This document shows, one piece after another, positions 55,301 through 64,000 of a DNA stretch of 64,000 bases. Every line of letters starts with the position of its first letter. The stretch's first letter is position 1. The translations under genes and the position numbers were made by a program. Source of the stretch: Streptococcus mitis (GTDB taxonomy: Bacteria > Bacillota > Bacilli > Lactobacillales > Streptococcaceae); contig NZ_CP028415.1 of NCBI RefSeq assembly GCF_000722765.2, positions 1,370,501 to 1,434,500 of the forward strand, read 5' to 3'. The notes under the pieces were generated by a model, which saw nothing but the letters and a program-made list of their open reading frames with translations, searched no databases and was not told the origin of the DNA.

Positions 55301-58300
55301 CTGTTACTGGTTGTACTGGTCCTACATAACTTTTATCTTTTGGTGTGAATGTCACTACCCCTGTAGTAGGATCTAAAGTATATTTACCAATTACATTTCC
55401 TTCTGGATCTTTCGCTGGAAGTTCATTTGAAGGAACAGGTTGTTTCGTTACTGGATCAAGTAATGTTGCTGGAGCATCGTAATTAATCGGCACCGTTGGA
55501 TCACCTGGTACAAAATATGGTTTACCACTTTGTGTTTGACCTTGGACTCCTGTAGTGATGTTATCGAATCCTTCTGGCACTACTGGTTTAACAATCGGTG
55601 TGTATTTCGCAGTAGCTGGCGTACCATTTGTATCAACACGTTTTACTGTTACACCTTTAGCTACACCTGTGAATTGTTTTTCTGGTTGGAAGTGAACTGT
55701 TCCATCTGGATCTACTGTGTATGTTCCTTCTCCTGGTACTACTTTTTCAGTTGTACCATCTTCAAATGTTGCAGGTACTTTATCGTCTATTGGGAATTCA
55801 TCGTCTCCTGGTGTAAATGTAACTCTACTTTGTTGAGGTTTACCTTGAAGGTTTGTAGTAGTTTTATCTTGTCCTTCTGGTACTACTGGAGTCACTGTTG
55901 GAGTGTAAGTTGTTTCAACTTTTGTTCCATTTTTGTCTGCCGCAGTTACTTTAGCTGGGTCTGGTGTTCCAGTGAAGTCTTTATTTGGTTGGAATGTGAT
56001 TACTCCAGTTTCTGGATCTAGAGTATATGTACCTACCTCTTTTCCATCTTTAAGAGCTGGCATTGTTGTAACTTCATTACCATTTGGATCTACAAGTTTG
56101 ATTGTTGACTTCTCAATTGGTGCTGATTTGTCACCTTCTTTAAACATTGTAGTTGCATCTTGAGTTTGTGGTTTACCTTGTTTTCCACTTGTCTCTTTTG
56201 GTTCTGCAGTTGGTTCTACTTCTTCTACTTCTGGAGTGTAGTCACCACTAGATGTAACTTCAACTTTATTTCCTTCTGAGTCAGTAGCTGTTACCGAAAC
56301 TTTAACCTCTACTCCTTGCGCTTTACCTTTGAATGTTGGTTCTGGTGTAAACGTTACTACACCTGTAGCTGGATCGATGGCATATGTTCCTTCACCTTCT
56401 ACTACAACTTTACCTTCTTCATTAGCACCTTCTAATGAGTACTTCGCTGTTGTCCAGTCTACATTTGTACCATCTGGAGTGTTAGTTCCTGTATTTAATT
56501 CAGAGAAACGTTCACTTCCTGGTTTAGAATTTTGAGCTTGTCCTTGTTTTCCTTTAGTTTCATCGCTTGATGGTTTAACACCATATACAGTTGGTGTATA
56601 TGTAGTTGAAGATTCTACCACTACTGGGTTTCCATCATCACCAGTTAAGGTTACATTAGCTGAAACTGTTAAAGCTTTAGCCGTACCGATAAATCCTGGA
56701 GCTGGTGTGAAGTTCACTTTGCCTGTGTTTTCATCAATTTCATAAGTACCTTCACTAGTCGTTACAGAGCTTACTTTTTGACCTGATACTGGATCTACAA
56801 GTTTGTAGTCAGAAACTGATGCATCATTTGGTAAACCAGTCTTGAATCCTGTTTCCATTGAATCAGTTTGTTCTTGACCTTCTGCACCAGAAGACTTTTC
56901 AGGTTTAGAAACTACGATGTAGTAAGTTGTTTCTGCAACTGCATCTTCTGTAACTTCTCCTGAATCTGTTTTCCCTACTGTTGGAGTGGTTACAACACCG
57001 TTTGAGTCAACAGCTCTTACTGTTACTTTGTAACTTCCATACTCACCTAAAGTATAGGCCGCGATTTCTGGGTTTGCTAAGTTTTTCTCAGCTGCTGTTT
57101 TTAATGCTCCACGAGCTGTTTCTACAGCTTTTTCAGCTGCAAGAGCTTCATCACGAGCTGATTTCACTTTTGCTTCTACACCAGGTAATGCTGCTACCGC
57201 TTTATCTAATTCTGCTTTTAGTGAAGCTTGTTGTTCTTTTGCCGCATTTAATTTCTTCTCAGCTAAATCTCTCGCTGTTGGTGAAATTGTACGAAGATTT
57301 AAATCGTCTAATGCTTTTTGAGCATCTTCTACTATTCTATCTTGACGGTCTACTAATTCTTGAATTTTCGCTAATTCATTATTTGCTCCTCGAGCGTTCG
57401 CAATTGCTTCTGCTGCTGCTTTTGTTTTTTCTGCTGCAGTACGTTGTGCTTGAATAAATGCTTTTTCTTCTGCTTCTGCTAAGTTAAATTCTTTTTTCGC
57501 TCCACTTGGTGAAGTTACCGTTAATTTAGTTTTAATTGTTTCAGATTGTGCATCATCTGACTCATCGTCAATTTTATCTTCAAACGCTACATTCGCTTTA
57601 GGTGATTTCAATAAGTCTACAGAGTTTCCTTGTGTATCTGCGTAACTTGTTGATGTTCCCGCTGGTTTATCATTTTGGATAGATGCTACATCTGTACTTG
57701 ATGCTTCACGATATGCTACGTATCCTTTGAATCCAGAATCTGTAGAAATCTTCCATCCTGCATTTGATTTTTCAGCAGTAACAGTCGAACCATCAGAAGC
57801 AGTCCATGTATTTGTTGCTGAATCGTAAGTCACAGTAACAGTAACTCCCTGTGCATTGGTTGTTTGCTCTTTTGGTAATGCAGTAACTGTACGTGTAACG
57901 TCACCTACTGCTGTTACTTCACCATTTTTACGGATTTCCGCAACTTTTTCTGTTAAAGTAGCTGCGTTTGAAGTCGCATTCCATGTACGAGTAAATTCAT
58001 AAACGATGTAATCAATACTTCCGTCTGCTTTTGCATCTGTGTAAACACGACGTTCTGTTAATGTTGTAGTGCCATCTCCATTGTCTTTCAGTACATACGC
58101 ATCTTCATTTGGAAGATTGTATTTACCTGTTGCACTATTGAAAGTAGCTGTATATTCTTTATTGTCTTTATCTTTTACTTTCACAACTTCACGTTGTAAA
58201 TCTGCACGTACTTTGTCTGTAACTGCCTTAGCTGCAATGCTATCTATCCCAACGTATTGCGTAGAATCAGATGTTACAGGAAGATTGAATTTCGAAGATG

Positions 58301-60488
58301 TTGTTGTTGATGCATCTCCTAATTGATCTCCTTCTCTAACCGCAGTATTGGTAGTTCCTGCAGCTACTGTCCACTTACCATCTTTAACTACTAAGTTTGT
58401 AACTGTTCCATCTGGCATTGTAATTTCTACTTTGTTCGCACCATTAGAAACTGTTACAGGAACTTTTGTTGCATAAGCTTCCACGTTAGATACTGTAACT
58501 TTAGGAGCTACTGCAACCGTAATATTTTCGTGAGCTTCTTGCCCATTCATTGTCCAGTCTTGATTCTTAGAGTTTGTTGAGTTGTTGTAGTCTTTAGCAT
58601 ATGCTGCTACAGTGAAGATTCCAGCTTCCGTTGCTGTACCGTGAACTGAACCTGATTCTGGATTATAATCTAAACCAGGAACAACATCCTTAATAGGTGT
58701 GTCTTTTCCTGTATATACTCCATTTAATGTAGTGTGTGCCGTAACTGTTTGAGGATTTGTCATCGCTCTTACTTTACTTCCATCAATAGCTGTGAAGTCT
58801 GCTGTTTTAGCTGTCGATGATGGGGCTGCTTTAGAACCAGCTGTAAATGGAGTTCCATCAGTACGAGCATAGTTAGCACGAGTATCCTTATTCACACCAT
58901 CGTTATCAACATATTTAATATTATGGTCCACTTCATCTCCAATTGTGACCATTGTAGATGTACCTTTAATTAATGGAGCTGTTGAGTCTTGCCATCCAAT
59001 CCATCCAGCTGTTAAGTCACGGAAAGCAATATCTTGAGTTTGTCCATCTTTTTCAACTGTAACGATATAACGCATATCGTAAACACCATTTTGAATGTTC
59101 GCTGCTACGTACCCTTCTACAGTATCTGTTTTTTCATTGTATCCTGTACCAGGAACTAAGTTACTTAGTTGGATATTTTTAATTTTATATCCTGCTGCTT
59201 CCGCTTCTGGTGATAAACTGAAACGTTTTTTAGCATCAGTGATATACACATAGTGGTTTCCTTGTTCATAAGTATATCCGTAGATTTCTGTAGTTAAGTA
59301 TTCGTAAGCTCCACCTGCTCCCCATACATTATTGTTGTTAGATTTACCAGTAGCACGAAGTTTTCCTTTCCATAGTTCTGCTTCACGCCCTACTTTTTGT
59401 GCTTCTGTTTTTGATAATGGAATATCTGTACGTCCACTTGTCCCAGCTTTACCATTGTTTGCTGCTGGCACATCTGTATTGTCTGATTGATATCCATGAA
59501 CATATATTTTATAGTTGCTGTTACCGTCTAAAACTTTGTAAGATTTACCAGTAGCTCCATCAAATTCGCCATTTTCTTTTCGTAATGCTGTAGAAGCTGC
59601 TGTATATCCTTCGTTAGCTGAAAGAGCTACCGCGAACTTACCGTCACGATTGATTCCTGCGTTTTTCAATTCATTGTAGACTGCAAGGATTGATTCATTA
59701 AGACGTTCCAATTGTGCATCTACTTGCTCTTTTGTAACACTCTTATCAGCAAGAAGATCCTTAGTTTCAGCCAGAACTGCTTGGTTCTTAGCGACTGCTG
59801 CTGTAACTGCTGCCTTATTTTCTTCTTTGATATCAGCTTTAGTAAGTTCAGTTTCAGCCAATTTGTTCGTTACTTCAGCTTCTGATGATACTTGTGTCAA
59901 AACAGTCGTTGCAGCTGAAATCGCTTTTTCTGTTGGTGTAGCGTTCTTTTCTGCTTCTTCTTTTGCTGCCTTATCTTTATCAGCTTGTTCTTTTTCTAAT
60001 CCTAATTTATTTGATTCAGTTACAGCTGTGCTCAAAGATGATACAGTTTCTGCCTGTGCATCTACATCTGCTTGGCTAGCATCTACCTTAGCAAGAGCTG
60101 CTTTAGCAGTTGCCAATACTTCCTTCGCTGAACTTACTACCGAAGCATCCGCATGTTTAGCAGTTGAAAGTTTAGATTCTAAAGTGGCAATTTTTGCTTC
60201 AAGAGAAGCTTTATTTACTTTTTTAGTTTCTTCTACTCTAACTTCAGGTTTTGCTTCTGCAGGCTTTTCAATCTCTGATTTTCCTTCAGTAGTACCCTGA
60301 TCAGTTTTTTCAACCGGAGCTACTGCTACTGTAGTTTCTGCACCTTGCACCTCTGTCGCTGATACCGCGCCATTTCCAAGGAACATCAAACCAGCCGCAA
60401 TCGCTACTGATGCTGCTCCAAAACTATACTTACGAATACCGTAACGAATGTACTTTTCCGTTCGGAAATCTTTCTGTTTATCCTTCAT
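52344..60488 (-). CDS. CshA-type fibrillar LPXTG adhesin 2, different head
   Basis: A 2714-residue paralogue of adhesin 1. The signal peptide, the helical leader region and the anchor (LPNTGTEDNASLAALG...RKKKED) are nearly identical to those of adhesin 1. The head (about 285-1190) is unrelated by eye. It begins with a segment including YKIYVHGYQSDNTDV and WGAGGAYEYLTTEIYGYTYE, has Ig-like cadence in the middle (TVSNGANKVEITMPDGTVTN), and ends in a coiled coil of about 110 residues (AEEKAFIQAQRTAAEKTKAA onward). About 11 CshA repeats and four MucBP-like repeats follow. I chose the ATG at 60488 with GGAGG 13 bases upstream; the longer frame opens at a TTG without a ribosome binding site. It has its own promoter and terminator. 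The ligand is unknown. Confidence 0.87.
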   Translation of the reverse strand: MKDKQKDFRTEKYIRYGIRKYSFGAASVAIAAGLMFLGNGAVSATEVQGAETTVAVAPVEKTDQGTTEGKSEIEKPAEAKPEVRVEETKKVNKASLEAKIATLESKLSTAKHADASVVSSAKEVLATAKAALAKVDASQADVDAQAETVSSLSTAVTESNKLGLEKEQADKDKAAKEEAEKNATPTEKAISAATTVLTQVSSEAEVTNKLAETELTKADIKEENKAAVTAAVAKNQAVLAETKDLLADKSVTKEQVDAQLERLNESILAVYNELKNAGINRDGKFAVALSANEGYTAASTALRKENGEFDGATGKSYKVLDGNSNYKIYVHGYQSDNTDVPAANNGKAGTSGRTDIPLSKTEAQKVGREAELWKGKLRATGKSNNNNVWGAGGAYEYLTTEIYGYTYEQGNHYVYITDAKKRFSLSPEAEAAGYKIKNIQLSNLVPGTGYNEKTDTVEGYVAANIQNGVYDMRYIVTVEKDGQTQDIAFRDLTAGWIGWQDSTAPLIKGTSTMVTIGDEVDHNIKYVDNDGVNKDTRANYARTDGTPFTAGSKAAPSSTAKTADFTAIDGSKVRAMTNPQTVTAHTTLNGVYTGKDTPIKDVVPGLDYNPESGSVHGTATEAGIFTVAAYAKDYNNSTNSKNQDWTMNGQEAHENITVAVAPKVTVSNVEAYATKVPVTVSNGANKVEITMPDGTVTNLVVKDGKWTVAAGTTNTAVREGDQLGDASTTTSSKFNLPVTSDSTQYVGIDSIAAKAVTDKVRADLQREVVKVKDKDNKEYTATFNSATGKYNLPNEDAYVLKDNGDGTTTLTERRVYTDAKADGSIDYIVYEFTRTWNATSNAATLTEKVAEIRKNGEVTAVGDVTRTVTALPKEQTTNAQGVTVTVTYDSATNTWTASDGSTVTAEKSNAGWKISTDSGFKGYVAYREASSTDVASIQNDKPAGTSTSYADTQGNSVDLLKSPKANVAFEDKIDDESDDAQSETIKTKLTVTSPSGAKKEFNLAEAEEKAFIQAQRTAAEKTKAAAEAIANARGANNELAKIQELVDRQDRIVEDAQKALDDLNLRTISPTARDLAEKKLNAAKEQQASLKAELDKAVAALPGVEAKVKSARDEALAAEKAVETARGALKTAAEKNLANPEIAAYTLGEYGSYKVTVRAVDSNGVVTTPTVGKTDSGEVTEDAVAETTYYIVVSKPEKSSGAEGQEQTDSMETGFKTGLPNDASVSDYKLVDPVSGQKVSSVTTSEGTYEIDENTGKVNFTPAPGFIGTAKALTVSANVTLTGDDGNPVVVESSTTYTPTVYGVKPSSDETKGKQGQAQNSKPGSERFSELNTGTNTPDGTNVDWTTAKYSLEGANEEGKVVVEGEGTYAIDPATGVVTFTPEPTFKGKAQGVEVKVSVTATDSEGNKVEVTSSGDYTPEVEEVEPTAEPKETSGKQGKPQTQDATTMFKEGDKSAPIEKSTIKLVDPNGNEVTTMPALKDGKEVGTYTLDPETGVITFQPNKDFTGTPDPAKVTAADKNGTKVETTYTPTVTPVVPEGQDKTTTNLQGKPQQSRVTFTPGDDEFPIDDKVPATFEDGTTEKVVPGEGTYTVDPDGTVHFQPEKQFTGVAKGVTVKRVDTNGTPATAKYTPIVKPVVPEGFDNITTGVQGQTQSGKPYFVPGDPTVPINYDAPATLLDPVTKQPVPSNELPAKDPEGNVIGKYTLDPTTGVVTFTPKDKSYVGPVQPVTVQRVDKNNTPATAEYTPVIVGVKPTAKPAESTDVQGATQKQPITFKGGTADLEDPVGNPIKSDPVPINPGSVTLVGENGKPTDEVVVKDPKDPTKVIGKYTLVKEPGKDPIAVYTPEDKTYVGPVPPVTIQAADMNGTPVRTTYTPNIKPVKPTATPAKTTDVQGKAQTGLPEFKGGTVTVNNEEKVVPIDETKAPKLIDPTTGQPTDKVVVEGEGTYTIEDGKVKFQPEPQFTGTATGVEVQREDTNGTAVKAKYTPTVTPVKPTGEDVTSEDVQGVPQTGTPVFKGGDKEVPIDGTVPAKLIDPETGKPTDGPVTIPGEGTYTIDPNSGEVTFTPNKDFTGQAIGVTVQRQDTNGTTVQANYTPKVKGVIPTATPAKSKDIQGKSQTGLPEFKGGTVTVNGVAKTVEIDETKAPKLINPETGEPTDEAVVIPGEGTYTIEDGKVKFQPEPQFTGKGEGVEVQRVDKNGTPVTAKYTPKVVPVTPTGEDKTSVGPKGQVQKGTPVFEGGSAEINGKEETVEINKDVPAKLVDPKTGDPVDSVTVDGEGTYTIDPKTGEVTFTPEPEFLGTATGVTVQRVDKNGTEVTAKYTPTVTPVTATVDKTSEGPKNTPQSETPEFTGDVDLDVPPTFSDGSTKMVVDGEGTYTIDKDGKVTFTPEEDYVGTGEGVTVVRKDKAGKTIAAKYTPTVRPGTDFVDENGKEIPGFPSKDGEQPKVDIPGYRYKETITDEHGNTRHIYEQVKTFFKDKDGNEIPKVPTEKGEQPKKDIPGYRFVETKPLPNGDTEHIYEKVKTFFKDKDGNPIPNTPTEEGEQPKKDIPGYRFVETKPLPNGDVEHVYEKVTPPAPTPSPVPQPNPGKQTTTTWTDEKGNPLKSTEPGSKEPGTIPGYEYVKTVTDSNGNIRHIFQKIEMPTPTPVEPSQPVQPVSPQEPISPEQPKQPATPKYVEGQKELPNTGTEDNASLAALGLLGVLSGFGLVARKKKED

Positions 60489-60975
60489 CTTTGAGAAATA
60501 TCCTCCATAAAATAGTGTGTTTATTAGCGATATTAATAGGCAAGCTAATACACAAAAAGACCCCTTTATATTTTCCAAAATACTCAGAGGACTATCCTTT
60601 TAGATAGAACCAGCAAACACCATCAATATTCATAGTCATTCTACCATTTTTTTGTTCCTTTAGCAATAAATATGATAACAAATAAATAATTGTTCAAAAT
60701 GTATACGACAGGGTAACTCCTTAATTATAAAACTAACATTTCAATTAATATTTTTCCCTATTTCATACAGATAAAGCCCCCCTTTGTAGCATTGTATAAA
60801 AAGAAAGCTTGTTTCTATATTTTATGTATTGTCATATTGTTTTTGTTTTTTAACAAAAATCAAAATACATTTTATAAACATTTATAGAAAAAATGATCAC
60901 TATTACGAATAAAATAATAATCTTTCCCTTATTATTTGTATAAGATCTAGATATAAAATTCAATATATAAAAAAG
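60489..60975. other. Intergenic region between adhesins 2 and 3
   Basis: About 490 very AT-rich bases. It contains the promoter of adhesin 2 (60638-60666). The part from 60700 to 60975 shows no open frame, terminator-like hairpin or repeat that I can support. Confidence 0.6.
60638..60666 (-). promoter_or_regulatory. Promoter of adhesin 2
   Basis: TTGCTA, 17 bases, then TAGAAT preceded by TGG (extended -10). The element resembles the adhesin 1 promoter in its TTGCT -35 and extended -10, although flanking sequence differs. Confidence 0.65.
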
Positions 60976-61034
60976 AAAAAATGAATGAAGTAGATAGTCA
61001 TTCATTACAAATCTATCTACATTTCATTCATTTT
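60976..61034 (-). terminator. Terminator of CshA-type adhesin 3
   Basis: A long imperfect stem pairs AAAATGAATGAAGTAGATAG with CTATCTACATTTCATTCATTTT (one bulge) around an inner ATTCATTAC loop. The flanks are A/T-rich. Confidence 0.75.
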
Positions 61035-61061
61035 CTTTATTTATCAGATCTGAAGAACTGA

Positions 61062-64000
61062 TTAGTCTTCTTTCTTCTTGCGAGCTACAAGACCAAATCC
61101 GCTCAATACTCCGAGAAGTCCAAGTGCTGCAAGGCTAGCATTGTCTTCTGTACCAGTATTTGGCAATTCGCGCTTAACTTCAGCTTCTTTCACTACCGTT
61201 GGTTGTACTGGTTGTGCTGGAGTAGCTGGTACTTGAGGTTTAGCTGGCTGTTCAGGCATTGCTGGAGTAGCTGGCTCTACCGGTTGTACTGGTTTTTGAG
61301 ATTGGATCTTACGGTAAACATTATGAACATTACCATTAGCATCTGTTTCTGTACGAACTAACTCATAACCTTCTAATGGCTTACCTGGATGTGATCCGTT
61401 TTCGTCTGGAATAATCAATTCACCTTTTTCATCTACATAAGTTGTTAAAACTTTTTCTGTAATTGGTGTTGGATTATATGGACTTACTGGCGGAGTTGTA
61501 ACTTTCTCATAAACGTGTTCGATGTCGCCGTTTGGAAGTTTCTTAGTCTCTACGAAGCGGTAGCCTGGGATATCTTTCTTAGGTTGTTCACCATCTTCTG
61601 TTGGATAGTTTGGAATTTCGTTTCCGTCTTTATCCTTATAACTTGTCTTAACTTTCTCATAAACGTGTTCGATGTCGCCATTTGGAAGTTTCTTAGTCTC
61701 TACGAAGCGGTAGCCTGGGATATCTTTCTTAGGTTGTTCGCCGTCTTCTGTTGGATAGTTTGGAATTTCGTTTCCGTCTTTATCCTTGAATGAAGTCTTA
61801 ACTTTTTCATAGACGTGCTCTGTATCGCCGTTTGGAAGAGTCTTAGTTTCAACGAAGCGGTAACCTGGGATATCTTTCTTAGGAGTTGTACCTTCCTCAG
61901 TAGTTGTTCCTGGAATTACATTGCCATCTTTATCTTTATGAGTTGTTGTAACTTTTTCGTAGACGTATTTTGTATTTCCTTTTTCGTCAACTTCAGTTTT
62001 AACAACTTTGTATCCTGGAATTACTTCAGATGGTGTCTTTCCATCTTTAGATGGAATTAATTCAGTTTCTTTTCCATCTTTACCTACAACCACAAATTTA
62101 GTATCTGGACGAACTGTTGGAGTGTAGGTAGCTGTTACTGGTGTACCGTTCTTATCTACACGTTTAACTGTTACTCCTGTTGCTTTACCTACGAAGTTAG
62201 GTTCTGGAGTGAAGGTTACTTTACCGTTTTCATCGATTGTGTATGTTCCTTCGCCTGGTACTTTCTTCTCAGTTGTGCCATCGTCAAATGTTGGTTTAAC
62301 AGTTTCATCGATTGGTACATTAGGGTTTCCTGGTTTGAATTCAGGTGTTCCTGTTTGTGGTTGCCCTTTAGGTCCTTCAGATTCTGCAGGTGTTCCTTCT
62401 GGAGTTACTGGAGTTACTGTTGGGGTGTATTTAGCTGTTACTGGTGTACCATTCTTATCTACACGTTTAACGGTTACTCCTGTACCTGTTCCTGTGAACG
62501 TCTTCTCTGGGGTGAAGGTTACTGTGCCATCTGGTGCTACTGTGTATGTTCCTTCACCTGGGATAACTTTTTCTTTTGATCCATCTTCGAAGGTTGCTGG
62601 TACTTCATCATCCATTGGTACGTCTGGATTACCTGGTGTGAAGGTTGGTTTGCCGTTTTGTTCTTTACCTTGGATGTCTGTTGTTTCAGCAGGGTCTGCA
62701 GTTGGAGTTACTGGAGTTACTGTTGGAGTGTATTTAGCTGTTACTGGTGTTCCATTCTTATCTACACGCTTAACTGTTACTCCTGTTCCTTTTCCTGTGA
62801 ATGTCTTCTCTGGGGTGAAGGTTACTGTGCCATCTGGTGCTACTGTGTATGCTCCTTCACCTGGGATGACTTTTTCTTTTGATCCATCTTCGAAGGTTGC
62901 TGGTACTTCATCATCCATTGGTACGTCTGGGTTTCCTGGTGTGAAGGTTGGTTTACCGTTTTGTTCTTTACCTTGGATATCTGTTGTTTCAGCTGGATCT
63001 GCAGTTGGGGTTACTGGGGTTACGTTTGGTGTGTATTTAGCTGTTACTGGTGTACCATTCTTGTCTACACGCTTAACTGTTACGCCTGTTCCTTTTCCTG
63101 TGAATGTCTTCTCTGGGGTGAAGGTTACTGTGCCATCTGGTGCTACTGTGTATGTTCCTTCACCTGGGATAACTTTTTCTTTTGATCCATCTTCGAAGGT
63201 TGCTGGTACTTCATCATCCATTGGTACGTCTGGGTTTCCTGGTGTGAAGGTTGGTTTTCCGTTTTGTTCTTTACCTTGGATATCTGTTGTTTCAGCAGGG
63301 TCTGCAGTTGGAGTTACTGGAGTTACTGTTGGGGTGTATTTAGCTGTTACTGGTGTACCATTCTTATCTACACGCTTAACTGTTACGCCTGTTCCTTTAC
63401 CTGTGAATGTCTTCTCAGGTACGAATGTTACTGTTCCATCTGGTGCAACTGTATATGTTCCCTCACCTGGGATGACTTTTTCTTTTGATCCATCTTCGAA
63501 GGTTGCTGGTACTTCATCATCCATTGGTACTTCATCAGCACCTGGTGTGAAGGTTGGTTTACCTGTTTGTGTTTTACCTTGAATATCTGTTGTTTCAGCT
63601 GGGTCTGCGGTTGGAGTTACTGGGGTTACGTTTGGTGTGTATTTAGCTGTTACTGGTGTTCCGTTCTTATCTACACGCTTAACGGTTACTCCTGTACCTT
63701 TACCTGTGAATGTCTTCTCAGGGACGAATGTTACTGTTCCATCTGGTGCAACTGTATATGTTCCCTCACCTGGGATGACTTTTTCTTTTGATCCATCTTC
63801 GAAGGTTGCTGGTACTTCATCATTCATTGGTACTTCATTAGCACCTGGTGTGAAGGTTGGTTTACCTGTTTGTGTTTTACCTTGAATATCTGTTGTTTCT
63901 TTTGGCTCAGCTGTTGGTGTAACTGGGGTTACTGTTGGGGTGTATGTTGTTTCTACCTTAGTTCCGTTAGTATCCTTCGCTACAACTTTCGCTGGATCTG
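61062..64000 (-). CDS. CshA-type LPXTG adhesin 3 (C-terminal part, cut by window end)
   Basis: The frame is open to the window edge, so the N-terminus, head and start are outside; about 979 codons are visible. The visible part begins inside a CshA repeat (AKDTNGTKVETTYTP). Five near-identical 101-residue repeats follow (GEGTYTVAPDGTVTF, ETTDIQGK(E/T)Q, PMDDEVPATFEDGSK), then one diverged repeat (SEGPKGQPQ). Five MucBP-like repeats of about 50 residues, two nearly identical (IPNYPTEDGEQPKKDIPGYR), lead to a Pro-rich segment and the same LPNTG anchor as adhesins 1 and 2. The identity between repeats implies recent expansion. Role as for the other CshA proteins, inferred. Confidence 0.87.
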   Translation of the reverse strand, partial: DPAKVVAKDTNGTKVETTYTPTVTPVTPTAEPKETTDIQGKTQTGKPTFTPGANEVPMNDEVPATFEDGSKEKVIPGEGTYTVAPDGTVTFVPEKTFTGKGTGVTVKRVDKNGTPVTAKYTPNVTPVTPTADPAETTDIQGKTQTGKPTFTPGADEVPMDDEVPATFEDGSKEKVIPGEGTYTVAPDGTVTFVPEKTFTGKGTGVTVKRVDKNGTPVTAKYTPTVTPVTPTADPAETTDIQGKEQNGKPTFTPGNPDVPMDDEVPATFEDGSKEKVIPGEGTYTVAPDGTVTFTPEKTFTGKGTGVTVKRVDKNGTPVTAKYTPNVTPVTPTADPAETTDIQGKEQNGKPTFTPGNPDVPMDDEVPATFEDGSKEKVIPGEGAYTVAPDGTVTFTPEKTFTGKGTGVTVKRVDKNGTPVTAKYTPTVTPVTPTADPAETTDIQGKEQNGKPTFTPGNPDVPMDDEVPATFEDGSKEKVIPGEGTYTVAPDGTVTFTPEKTFTGTGTGVTVKRVDKNGTPVTAKYTPTVTPVTPEGTPAESEGPKGQPQTGTPEFKPGNPNVPIDETVKPTFDDGTTEKKVPGEGTYTIDENGKVTFTPEPNFVGKATGVTVKRVDKNGTPVTATYTPTVRPDTKFVVVGKDGKETELIPSKDGKTPSEVIPGYKVVKTEVDEKGNTKYVYEKVTTTHKDKDGNVIPGTTTEEGTTPKKDIPGYRFVETKTLPNGDTEHVYEKVKTSFKDKDGNEIPNYPTEDGEQPKKDIPGYRFVETKKLPNGDIEHVYEKVKTSYKDKDGNEIPNYPTEDGEQPKKDIPGYRFVETKKLPNGDIEHVYEKVTTPPVSPYNPTPITEKVLTTYVDEKGELIIPDENGSHPGKPLEGYELVRTETDANGNVHNVYRKIQSQKPVQPVEPATPAMPEQPAKPQVPATPAQPVQPTVVKEAEVKRELPNTGTEDNASLAALGLLGVLSGFGLVARKKKED
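61500..61815 (-). repeat. 150-bp near-perfect tandem repeat in adhesin 3
   Basis: Two adjacent 50-codon MucBP-like units differ at only a few bases, including silent changes. Confidence 0.8.
62420..63940 (-). repeat. 303-bp tandem repeats in adhesin 3
   Basis: Five units of 303 bp (101 codons), recognisable by recurrence every 303 bases, for example of the segment encoding PATFEDGSKEKVIPGEG. Units are nearly identical, differing at places such as TFTPGNPDVPMDDE versus TFTPGADEVPMDDE. The array may continue beyond the window. Confidence 0.9.

Noticed and set aside
60489..60578. Upstream in-frame extension of adhesin 2 encoding a hydrophobic stretch (GSFCVLACLLISLINTLF)
   Set aside because: It opens at TTG without a ribosome binding site, while the internal ATG gives a standard YSIRK signal peptide with GGAGG upstream. 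The hydrophobic look is probably chance in AT-rich DNA.
62209..63582. Long plus-strand open frame opposite adhesin 3 (457 codons)
   Set aside because: It is the mirror of the repetitive adhesin sequence: its repeats track the minus-strand 303-bp units, and no ribosome binding site supports it. The same applies to plus-strand frames at 7445-8336, 5905-7059 and 45269-47659.

Overview
The window is chromosomal DNA of a mitis-group Streptococcus (S. mitis, S. oralis or S. pneumoniae; S. mitis-like is my best guess). The evidence is a low-GC genome, YSIRK/LPXTG surface proteins, two BOX elements with the typical pneumococcus/mitis ends, a choline-binding GH25 lysozyme next to tpiA, and housekeeping gene order that I recall from pneumococcus (mgtA/caxP, mntE, ABC-F, cca, dapB, degV, glmM, cdaR, cdaA, fnr, whiA, yvcK, rapZ, ridA, engB, clpX, folA, dpr, lytC, tpiA, dnaD, metA, apt). 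Species assignment is inference.

Left accessory part (1-17 kb): an MFS exporter and a flavin reductase; a 2453-residue collagen-like wall-anchored protein (PclA type) divergent from an Mga-family regulator; yaaA; a 54-residue membrane peptide; an unrecognised 531-residue membrane protein; a deformylase-like protein with an altered motif 1; and a 722-residue MucBP-like wall protein. The last is bracketed by two near-identical terminators, which suggests it was inserted between mgtA and def.

Central core (17-43 kb): manganese handling, with a P-type ATPase behind a yybP-ykoY Mn riboswitch and a divergent MntE exporter. Next come dapB-cca-ABC-F, c-di-AMP synthesis with cell-wall precursor supply (cdaA-cdaR-glmM), a ferredoxin/flavodoxin-NADP reductase, and a long co-directional block from folA to whiA. 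Dpr, LytC, TpiA, DnaD, MetA and Apt follow. Two non-coding items stand out. One is a compact Fst/par-like type I toxin-antitoxin locus at 31.16-31.57 kb whose toxin reading frame has been entered by a BOX element. The other is a tandem pair of structured hairpins separated by a conserved motif between dapB and degV (25.4-25.64 kb).

Right accessory part (43-64 kb): three tandem, separately terminated CshA-type fibrillar adhesins on the minus strand, the last one cut by the window end. They have near-identical anchors, the two complete genes share near-identical leaders, and those two carry different adhesive heads. This looks like a surface-diversification locus. No rRNA, tRNA, prophage, intact insertion sequence or CRISPR array was seen.
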